From Muribaculaceae bacterium (GTDB lineage: Bacteria; Bacteroidota; Bacteroidia; Bacteroidales; Muribaculaceae): 18,489 nt of DNA. The notes under the pieces are model-generated. The model worked only from the letters and a program-made list of their open reading frames with translations, ran no database searches and was not told where the DNA came from. Below are positions 1-6,128 of this stretch, in pieces; the stretch's first letter is position 1, and each line of letters opens with the position of its first letter. The stretch is from the NCBI GenBank assembly GCA_009775375.1, contig VSPO01000065.1, forward strand, positions 1 through 18,489, read 5' to 3'. Both the position numbers and the translations under genes were made by a program.

Positions 1-66
1 TACACCGCAAAATGTTAAAATCACTTCGTCAGTAAGATTTTTTTAATGACATGAAAAATTAAAGTG

Positions 67-132
67 TCCGAAACTTCAGGTACTTAAGAAAGTCATGCGC
101 CATATGGGACGTTTACTTTCTTAGATTTCGGA
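67..132. repeat. Nested inverted repeats upstream of cdsA
   Basis: Two nested perfect inverted repeats are visible: TCCGAAA (67-73) pairs with TTTCGGA (126-132), and TAAGAAAGT (85-93) pairs with ACTTTCTTA (115-123). The inner loop of 21 nt contains the palindrome CCATATGG. No open frame covers the segment. It could be the 3' end of a transcript entering from the left, a small structured RNA, or a DNA site. I cannot tell which. Confidence 0.5.
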
Positions 133-157
133 TGGTCGGGACAGTGATTTTTGACAA

Positions 158-256
158 CCCCGGAATTTTAAGGAAAATCAATCTTAGACATAGTCTAATC
201 TATTTATCTTTCTCCTTAGCATAGATTTCCTTATCATGTCAGCTTAAAATCCGGGG
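158..256. repeat. Long interrupted inverted repeat, possible structured RNA or terminator
   Basis: CCCCGGAATTTTAAG (158-172) is complementary to CTTAAAATCCGGGG (243-256), giving 14 base pairs with one bulged A. Inside, GAAAATC (173-179) can pair with GATTTC (224-229) with one bulge, and TTAGAC (184-189) pairs perfectly with GTCTAA (193-198) across a three-base loop. The 3' arm ends only 8 nt before the cdsA -7 box, so it occupies the region where a -33 element would lie. The arms are followed by ATTTTAT, a weak U-tract, so a terminator for an upstream gene is possible. The flanks show no obvious target-site duplication. Confidence 0.5.
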
Positions 257-264
257 ATTTTATG

Positions 265-272
265 TAAATTTG
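265..272 (+). promoter_or_regulatory. Bacteroidetes-type -7 box for cdsA
   Basis: TAAATTTG matches the Bacteroidetes sigma-ABfr -7 consensus TAnnTTTG and sits 23 nt before the cdsA start, implying a leader of about 17 nt. It is preceded by GATTTT at 256-261. The same GATTTT plus TAAATTTG arrangement precedes hutU and ppdK. No good -33 TTTG is visible at the usual spacing. Confidence 0.55.
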
Positions 273-295
273 TAAAAACATTTTATGCAATCGAC

Positions 296-1108
296 ATGGA
301 TATTAAAAAACTCTCTATTCGGGCCCTTTCCGGTTTGGTCTACATAGCATTGATAATAGGATGCGCATTATGGGGTATTTATCCTTTCACCTGGATGGCC
401 GCGATTTTTGCGACAATAGCCGTCATTGAGTTTGAGAAAATCACACATGAACTCAGTCCCAAGACTTTTCCCACATTGCTTCTCGACATCGCGGGAGTCA
501 TATGCCTTGTTTTCTCTTGGCTCTTCTACCCTCTTCTGATCTGGATTTTAATCATGATCTGCCGCATGACTATGCAGCTCTATTCCAAAAGTGAATCGCC
601 AATTGCAGATCTTGCCCGGTCGATGATGGCTCAAATATATATAGGCGTTCCTTTATGCCTGATGTGTCTTGTCGCTTGGCTTTGGAACCTGCATGTGGTG
701 CTTGGCCTGTTTTTTATGATATGGATCAACGATACGGGAGCTTTTATCGTAGGCAGCACTTTGGGTAAGCACAGGCTGTTTGAACGCATATCCCCGAAAA
801 AATCCTGGGAAGGATTTTTTGGAGGATTGCTGTTCAACCTTATCGCAGCTTTCTTATTCTATAAATATTGTGGCGACTTTTTTTCTCTCGATGGCCTGTC
901 GCTTGCCGGATGGCTCGGACTTGGGGCTATCGCAACGGTATTCTCTACTTGGGGAGATTTAGTTGAATCCATGATTAAGAGAAATCTTCACATCAAAGAC
1001 AGTGGCAATATAATCCCCGGACACGGCGGCATTCTCGACAGGATAGACTCCCTGTTGTTTGTCATGCCGGTGGCCCTTGTCTATTTGTATTTAATCGCGT
1101 TATTGTAG
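296..1108 (+). CDS. cdsA: Phosphatidate cytidylyltransferase (CDP-diglyceride synthase)
   Basis: This 270-residue integral inner-membrane enzyme (EC 2.7.7.41) makes CDP-diacylglycerol from phosphatidic acid and CTP, the branch-point precursor for bacterial phospholipids. Most of the protein is hydrophobic, with several predicted membrane segments from residue 12 onward. The C-terminal family signature is complete: S225, K228-R229, K234-D235, P241, the H243-G244-G245 triplet, and D248-R249 followed by D251. Length is normal for the family. The start at 296 gives a typical short N-terminus and lies just after a -7 box. In many Bacteroidales ftsH precedes cdsA (recalled, not checked). Here the 295 bases upstream contain no gene, so cdsA seems to have its own promoter. 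The gene converges on the envelope operon to its right. Confidence 0.95.
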   Translation: MDIKKLSIRALSGLVYIALIIGCALWGIYPFTWMAAIFATIAVIEFEKITHELSPKTFPTLLLDIAGVICLVFSWLFYPLLIWILIMICRMTMQLYSKSESPIADLARSMMAQIYIGVPLCLMCLVAWLWNLHVVLGLFFMIWINDTGAFIVGSTLGKHRLFERISPKKSWEGFFGGLLFNLIAAFLFYKYCGDFFSLDGLSLAGWLGLGAIATVFSTWGDLVESMIKRNLHIKDSGNIIPGHGGILDRIDSLLFVMPVALVYLYLIALL

Positions 1109-1117
1109 GCGTCATCA

Positions 1118-1170
1118 GTATTTTGAATACACAGAAGACAGATTGCATTGTTCTATGTCCATTGCAATCT
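1118..1170. terminator. Convergent intergenic hairpins between cdsA and the barrel gene
   Basis: AGATTGCA (1140-1147) pairs perfectly with TGCAATCT (1163-1170), extendable by two more pairs after one mismatch. A smaller hairpin GTATT-TTG-AATAC lies at 1118-1130. Both are in the 101-nt gap between converging genes, which suits a bidirectional transcript end. The U-tracts are poor. Confidence 0.4.
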
Positions 1171-1209
1171 CATCTAAGAGTTTTCAAATTGTATGGGTTA
1201 CGATATGGT

Positions 1210-1917
1210 TCACTTCACACGAAACCAATACCCGATTGTCCCGACAATAGACATCTGGTTTGAAGCACTATAAACATCGCTTCTCTTGGCCGAGAAGATA
1301 TTTCCAAGACCATAATAAAATCTTGCCTCTAATGCAATAGAATTACGTTTTGACAAGTTGAATTCTGCGCCGAGACCGGCACTGATTCCATAGTCAATCT
1401 TCTGCTTTACGTCTAAAAGCATTTGCTGATTCATGCGATTGTTGACAGGAAAGCCGGGCAAAGATGTCATCTTGCTGGGATTGAAATTGGCTTTGACTTT
1501 ATCTCCAAGGAATAGCCCGACCTGAGGACCGGCATTGAAAAAGAACTTCCCTCTTCTTCCAAAGAATATATGTGCCATAACCGGAAGCTCCAAATAGTTC
1601 AGAGTCCTTGAATAATTGTAAGGAGCATCTTCGAAATCCTCTTCCCAACCTCTCTGCACGAAATTCAATTCGGCAATCAATCCAAAATGATTCTCCTCTA
1701 TATATCTAAACATGAATCCGCCGGACATGCCCATCTTCATCTTCTGATCTACTGATGGATTGAAGAAGACTCTTGAAAAGTCTACCCCTCCCTTAACCCC
1801 TATCGCCACGTTGGAACTATAGTGGGTCTGGGCATTGGCTGACAAGCTCGCCATGCCTATTGCCGCCACCGTAAGGAATCCGGCTGCTATACGCTTGAAT
1901 GATTTATTGCTTTTCAT
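1210..1917 (-). CDS. Outer-membrane beta-barrel protein, PorT-like family
   Basis: A 235-residue protein with a clear signal peptide: basic MKSNKSFKR, a hydrophobic stretch, then ANA before Q30 as the likely signal peptidase I site. The mature part shows alternating short strands and glycine-rich turns (GVKGGVDFSRVFF, LNYLELPVMAHIFFG, FFFNAGPQVGLFLGD, YGISAGLGAEF) and ends in a short aromatic strand finishing in YWFRVK. This pattern is that of the small Bacteroidetes barrels of the OMP_b-brl_2/PorT-like group (PF13568). The start codon overlaps the stop of the upstream LysM gene in ATGA, so translation is probably coupled and the two products probably act together at the envelope. A precise function cannot be assigned. 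Many such barrels are annotated PorT-like without being the type IX secretion component, so I give no symbol. Confidence 0.85.
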   Translation of the reverse strand: MKSNKSFKRIAAGFLTVAAIGMASLSANAQTHYSSNVAIGVKGGVDFSRVFFNPSVDQKMKMGMSGGFMFRYIEENHFGLIAELNFVQRGWEEDFEDAPYNYSRTLNYLELPVMAHIFFGRRGKFFFNAGPQVGLFLGDKVKANFNPSKMTSLPGFPVNNRMNQQMLLDVKQKIDYGISAGLGAEFNLSKRNSIALEARFYYGLGNIFSAKRSDVYSASNQMSIVGTIGYWFRVK

Positions 1918-3863
1918 CTAATCTCAATCTTGTCAATACTCCCGGATGGACGAAATTTAAGAACATATACCGAGGGATTGAGGAAACCTCCCCAATTGCT
2001 CACTCTTTGCAACCTGAAGTCTGTCTGAATGCCTTGCGGCTGTCTATTAGCCGGCTGATTATAGTCTCCTCCATTTTGAGCAGTGGAATTAACAAAAAAG
2101 TTGGCTATGTCAAAGCCGGAAACCGCAAAATTCGGAAATGACTTGATAGGAGCTTGACCAAATAATTCCGTAAATTTATCAACGAAATTTCTTCCCTCCT
2201 CACTATCGGCATCAAACCAACACCTTGCGGGGACAACAATCTCGGCAGCATCAAACCTATTATTGAAAGATTCTGTCATCGTCACCCAGTTTGGTCTTCC
2301 GACAATCGTCAAATCCGCCACCGGATGCTTTTCCCGGATTATCGAAACCGTGGCGAGCAACTCATTTACGTCATCTTTTTTCTGAGGGAATGCATATATC
2401 AGATATGATTCGTCATCGCTGATTTCATATTCCGCCAAAGAATTTATCGACATTTTTTTTGTCTTGGTCTCAGGGAAATTATTTTTAAGAAGCTCGGCTA
2501 TTCCATCGTTTTCATCTTCTATCCCGACCATCAACAGCTCTCTATTGCCGTAGTCCTCTGTTAAAGACTCTGCAATCTGCTCGTTGAAAAGCGATGAAGG
2601 TGGCAAAATCTGCACTATCGAAGGATTGTCTTCGTATAGCTCATTCCGCACATCAAAGGCATTCACGATTTCAAGATGATTGCTCTCTCCGTAATCTGCA
2701 AGGAATGCGGGGAAGTTCTTATCGGCCGTAGCTATCAACAGATTAGGCTCAAAAGAATCAAGTTCATCCGTGACACTTGTTGTCGACTTTCTCCCGTCGA
2801 TCACTTTTAATCTAATCTTAAACGGAGAATCCTTTAATCCGTCGAGAGCCATAAGGACTCCACGACTAAAATCAACGTCTTTTTTCGAAACCGGATCATC
2901 AAGAAGCATAGCTACTCTGACCTCTCTGAGCTGCTCCAAACCTGAGTCTATCTTATGAATCGAATCATACAGCTCACGGATTCCGTCTTCAGATAGTTCT
3001 CGTGGATCAATGTCATTCACTTGCTTTTCAACTTTCACAGTCTCAATGACAGGGATATTCAATATATCGTTTTTCTCAGGTAAGGCCACCTCTTCATTGG
3101 CTTCCTTAAGCGTCTCGACATCCACTCCTGTCTTCTTCGATATTGACGACCAAGAGTCTTTCTTTTTCACTTTATAGCTGTCGATGCTTGCAAGACGTTC
3201 CTCCTCAACAAGCTCCGTACGATACCTGTCGCTGTTGGAATCAACATTAATCCTGACCGTATCCCCAATTCTGAAATTGACTTCAGAGATTCCGGGATTT
3301 GCCTTGAGTATGTCTTCCACAGATGTTCTGTATCTTTTAGCCAATGCATAAAGTGTATCCCCGGGTTTGACAACATAATATAAGTATTTATTCTCAACGG
3401 CCGCAGGCGACTGTTGAAATTCGAGTGACTGTCCGGCCTTTATACCGTATTTGGAATCCGGATATTGGGCATAAATGACATCAAGCGGTATGTTATATTG
3501 CCGGGATATACTGTATACGGTCTCTCCTTTTTTCACCACATGCCTTATTGGCTCGTAGACTGTATCAACTGGCTCAATCGCAGATTCAACCTTGGTGACC
3601 ATCGTCACCTTTCCTGTGGGGTAGTAAAGTCGTGTCCCTTTTTTCATATCGGACGTGGCATTAGGATTCAACCTCACCAATTCCTCTATGTCCCAATCAT
3701 ATTTTCGGGCGATGCCATATATCGACTCCCCTTTCTTGATTTCGTGGTAATAATATTCCTTGCCCAGAATTTCCACTTTTGGAAGTTCCGGGGAGGAAGC
3801 GAGCGTTGATTGAAACGCCATCGAGAACGCCACCAAAGGCAGCAAACGAGAATACTGTTTCAT
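1914..3863 (-). CDS. Secreted LysM x4 protein with type I periplasmic-binding-protein-like domain
   Basis: I take the start at 3863 (649 residues) because MKQYSRLLPLVAFSMAFQSTLAS is a good signal peptide. An ATG at 3881 would add six residues before it. Counting from that upstream ATG, four LysM-type repeats follow at about 43-89, 113-154, 168-212 and 236-277. The first three carry the typical kGESIYGIA, kGETVYSIS and pGDTLYALA cores; the fourth is degenerate (KKDSWSSIS). LysM modules bind peptidoglycan. From about 315 to the end the sequence resembles the type I periplasmic-binding fold (REVRVAMLLDD, FSRGVLMALDGL, ADLTIVGRPNW). No ABC permease or ATPase lies nearby, so nutrient uptake is unlikely. 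A cell-wall-anchored regulatory or scaffolding role is an inference. It heads a two-gene operon with the barrel gene downstream. Confidence 0.85.
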   Translation of the reverse strand: MKQYSRLLPLVAFSMAFQSTLASSPELPKVEILGKEYYYHEIKKGESIYGIARKYDWDIEELVRLNPNATSDMKKGTRLYYPTGKVTMVTKVESAIEPVDTVYEPIRHVVKKGETVYSISRQYNIPLDVIYAQYPDSKYGIKAGQSLEFQQSPAAVENKYLYYVVKPGDTLYALAKRYRTSVEDILKANPGISEVNFRIGDTVRINVDSNSDRYRTELVEEERLASIDSYKVKKKDSWSSISKKTGVDVETLKEANEEVALPEKNDILNIPVIETVKVEKQVNDIDPRELSEDGIRELYDSIHKIDSGLEQLREVRVAMLLDDPVSKKDVDFSRGVLMALDGLKDSPFKIRLKVIDGRKSTTSVTDELDSFEPNLLIATADKNFPAFLADYGESNHLEIVNAFDVRNELYEDNPSIVQILPPSSLFNEQIAESLTEDYGNRELLMVGIEDENDGIAELLKNNFPETKTKKMSINSLAEYEISDDESYLIYAFPQKKDDVNELLATVSIIREKHPVADLTIVGRPNWVTMTESFNNRFDAAEIVVPARCWFDADSEEGRNFVDKFTELFGQAPIKSFPNFAVSGFDIANFFVNSTAQNGGDYNQPANRQPQGIQTDFRLQRVSNWGGFLNPSVYVLKFRPSGSIDKIEIR

Positions 3864-3868
3864 AGCTG

Positions 3869-3876
3869 CAAAATTA
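3869..3876 (-). promoter_or_regulatory. -7 box for the LysM/barrel operon
   Basis: On the minus strand TAATTTTG matches TAnnTTTG and ends only 5 nt before the preferred ATG at 3863. If used, transcription would begin at or next to the A of the start codon, giving a leaderless or near-leaderless mRNA. The box is followed by CAG, as in the rlmD promoter. No good -33 element is visible. Confidence 0.45.
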
Positions 3877-3939
3877 ATCAAATTTCAGCAATATTGACCT
3901 ATGACTTACTCATTTTATTGCATGCGCTTTCGATATTTT

Positions 3940-3980
3940 ATCATTCCATCATTCTATCCAATTTATGAAAATGTCATTTT
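3940..3980. promoter_or_regulatory. Candidate regulator sites upstream of the hut operon
   Basis: Two short elements lie in the divergent 197-nt gap before hutU. The first is a tandem 8-mer, ATCATTCC then ATCATTCT (3940-3955), followed by ATCC. The second is a palindrome, AAAATG-T-CATTTT (3968-3980), about 60 bases before the predicted transcription start. Either might bind a regulator of histidine use, but AT-rich DNA produces such patterns by chance. Confidence 0.25.
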
Positions 3981-4026
3981 GAAAATAAATATGGCCCGGA
4001 GTATAGGTTTATTCCCCGATTTTTGA

Positions 4027-4034
4027 TAAATTTG
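4027..4034 (+). promoter_or_regulatory. -7 box for the hut operon
   Basis: TAAATTTG fits the Bacteroidetes -7 consensus, followed by CA. It is preceded three bases earlier by GATTTT (4018-4023). The predicted leader to hutU is about 20 nt. No clear TTTG -33 element is present, so activation by a regulator is possible. Confidence 0.55.
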
Positions 4035-4060
4035 CATCATATTAACTACTATAAAATATC

Positions 4061-6061
4061 ATGATGACAGATAAAATCTTACTTTCAGCCAAATGGCCCG
4101 AAATGCCCTCTTTTGAAAAGGGCATACGCCGAGCGCCCGACAGAGGCTACACCCTTACGACTGAAAAGACAATCACCGCCTTAAAGAACGCACTTCGCTA
4201 TCTTCCGGAAGAGCTTCACGAAAAAGCGGCTCCGGAATTTCTTGAAGAACTGACCACAAGAGGACGTATATATGCCTACAGATGGCGTCCTCAAGGAGAC
4301 CTCAAAGCCAAACCAATTGACGACTACGAAGGGAAATGTCTTGCAGGGAAGGCTTTCCAAGTCATGATTGACAATAACCTCTGCTTTGACATAGCTTTAT
4401 ATCCATACGAACTCGTCACCTATGGGGAGACAGGCCAGGTCTGTCAGAATTGGCTTCAGTATCGTCTTATTAAAAAATATCTTGAGCAGCTGACCGACGA
4501 GCAAACCCTTGTCATAGAATCAGGACATCCATTAGGTCTTTTCCCATCAAAAAAGGACGCACCCCGTGTCATAATAACCAATGCAATGATGGTCGGCATG
4601 TTCGACAATCTTCATGATTGGCACGAAGCCATGCAAATGGGTGTAGCCAACTACGGGCAGATGACAGCCGGAGGATGGATGTACATAGGCCCTCAAGGAA
4701 TCGTGCACGGAACGTTCAACACTCTTTTGAACGCCGGCAGGATGAAACTTGGCGTGCCTCACGACGGCGACTTGTCGGGACATCTTTTTGTTTCATCCGG
4801 GCTTGGAGGCATGAGCGGAGCACAACCCAAAGCAGCAGAAATCGCGGGGGCTGCCGCTATCATTGCGGAAGTCGACCTCTCAAGAATCCAGACAAGAAAG
4901 AGTCAGGGATGGGTGCAAGAAGTGACTGATTCCATCCCACATGCGTTCAGCCTGGCAACCTCGGCCATGAAAGATAGACATCCCATCTCAATAGCTTATC
5001 TTGGAAATATTGTAGACCTTCTTGAGTATGCTGTGAATAACGGCATACATATCGAGCTGCTGAGTGACCAGACATCTTGCCATGCCGTATATGAGGGAGG
5101 ATATTGCCCCGCCGGTCTGACATTCGAGCAACGCACCGAACTCCTGCATGAAAATCCTTCAGCATTCAGGCAGAAAGTCGATGAATCGCTCCATCGCCAC
5201 TATAAGGCAATAAAGGCATTGACAGAAATGGGCACTTATTTCTTCGATTATGGCAACTCCTTTATGAAAGCCATTTATGATGCGGGAGTAAAGGAAATAT
5301 CTAAAAATGGCATCGACGAAAAGGATGGATTTATATGGCCTTCATACGTGGAAGACATTATGGGGCCAATGCTGTTCGACTATGGATATGGCCCGTTCAG
5401 ATGGGTATGCCTTAGCGGTAAGCATGACGATCTGATAAAGACCGACAGAGCCGCCATGGAATGTATCGACCCCAATCGTAGAGGCCAGGACCGCGACAAC
5501 TACAACTGGATTCGTGATGCGGAGAAAAATGCCCTTGTCGTGGGAACCCAAGCCAGAATCCTTTATCAAGATGCCATGGGACGTCTTAAAATAGCCCTTC
5601 GCTTTAATGAAATGGTAAGAAACGGGGAAGTAGGACCCATTATGCTTGGCAGAGATCATCATGACGTCAGCGGCACCGATTCTCCGTTCCGGGAGACTTC
5701 CAACATCAAAGATGGGTCGAACGTCATGGCAGACATGGCTGTGCAGTGTTTTGCCGGCAACTGTGCAAGAGGCATGAGTCTCGTGGCTCTCCATAATGGA
5801 GGAGGCGTAGGCATAGGAAAAGCCGTAAACGGGGGGTTTGGAATGCTATGCGACGGCTCGGAACGTGTGGACGAAATTCTCAGGAATGCTATGCTTTGGG
5901 ATGTCATGGGTGGTGTGGCGCGTCGGTCGTGGGCTCGAAACGAAAACGCAATCTCAACAGTGAAGGAATGGAATGAGACTCAATCACAAAACGGATTTAT
6001 GATTACCGAACCATTCTTGGCAGACGAGAAGCTGATCAGAGACTTAATCGAAAATAAATAA
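4061..6061 (+). CDS. hutU: Urocanate hydratase (urocanase), long eukaryote-like form
   Basis: This 666-residue cytoplasmic enzyme (EC 4.2.1.49) hydrates urocanate to 4-imidazolone-5-propionate using tightly bound NAD+. Diagnostic segments are YGQMTAGGWMYIGPQG, the glycine-rich GLGGMSGAQPKA (from G247) of the NAD-binding region, RDHHDVSGTDSPFRETSN and NGGGVGIGKAVNGG. Length and these motifs fit the roughly 670-residue urocanases of animals and Bacteroidetes rather than the roughly 555-residue Pseudomonas/Bacillus type. Where the short enzymes have GLPARICW with the catalytically important Cys, this protein has GTQARILY (495-502), with Leu501 at the Cys position. From memory, animal urocanases share this change, so the enzyme is probably active. 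Two consecutive ATGs (4061 and 4064) are possible starts. It is the first gene of the hut operon. Confidence 0.95.
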   Translation: MMTDKILLSAKWPEMPSFEKGIRRAPDRGYTLTTEKTITALKNALRYLPEELHEKAAPEFLEELTTRGRIYAYRWRPQGDLKAKPIDDYEGKCLAGKAFQVMIDNNLCFDIALYPYELVTYGETGQVCQNWLQYRLIKKYLEQLTDEQTLVIESGHPLGLFPSKKDAPRVIITNAMMVGMFDNLHDWHEAMQMGVANYGQMTAGGWMYIGPQGIVHGTFNTLLNAGRMKLGVPHDGDLSGHLFVSSGLGGMSGAQPKAAEIAGAAAIIAEVDLSRIQTRKSQGWVQEVTDSIPHAFSLATSAMKDRHPISIAYLGNIVDLLEYAVNNGIHIELLSDQTSCHAVYEGGYCPAGLTFEQRTELLHENPSAFRQKVDESLHRHYKAIKALTEMGTYFFDYGNSFMKAIYDAGVKEISKNGIDEKDGFIWPSYVEDIMGPMLFDYGYGPFRWVCLSGKHDDLIKTDRAAMECIDPNRRGQDRDNYNWIRDAEKNALVVGTQARILYQDAMGRLKIALRFNEMVRNGEVGPIMLGRDHHDVSGTDSPFRETSNIKDGSNVMADMAVQCFAGNCARGMSLVALHNGGGVGIGKAVNGGFGMLCDGSERVDEILRNAMLWDVMGGVARRSWARNENAISTVKEWNETQSQNGFMITEPFLADEKLIRDLIENK

Positions 6062-6077
6062 ACAAAATCTCCCTTGG

Positions 6078-6101
6078 CGGAATCCGACACGACGTATTCC
6101 G
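6078..6101 (+). other. Intercistronic hairpin between hutU and ftcD
   Basis: CGGAAT (6078-6083) pairs with ATTCCG (6096-6101), with two further C-G pairs inside after one mismatch and a six-base loop. It lies in the only sizeable gap of the hut operon (67 nt). No U-tract follows, so mRNA stabilisation or processing is more plausible than full termination. Confidence 0.4.
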
Positions 6102-6128
6102 GCGCAGTGGAATCATACTTATACAAGA

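Noticed and set aside
1..60. C-terminal end of a gene entering from the left, such as ftsH
   Set aside because: All three forward frames stop within the first 46 bases and no recognisable tail is left to judge.
158..256. Calling the inverted repeat a MITE
   Set aside because: No target-site duplication is visible at its borders and no second copy exists in the window. It is reported only as an unexplained repeat.
1210..1917. Naming the barrel porT of the type IX secretion system
   Set aside because: The PorT-like barrel family is broad, no other type IX genes are nearby, and no specific PorT residue pattern could be confirmed.
5342..5794. 150-codon open frame antisense to hutU
   Set aside because: It lies wholly inside a well-supported gene, has no recognisable domain, and arises from the codon pattern of the sense strand.
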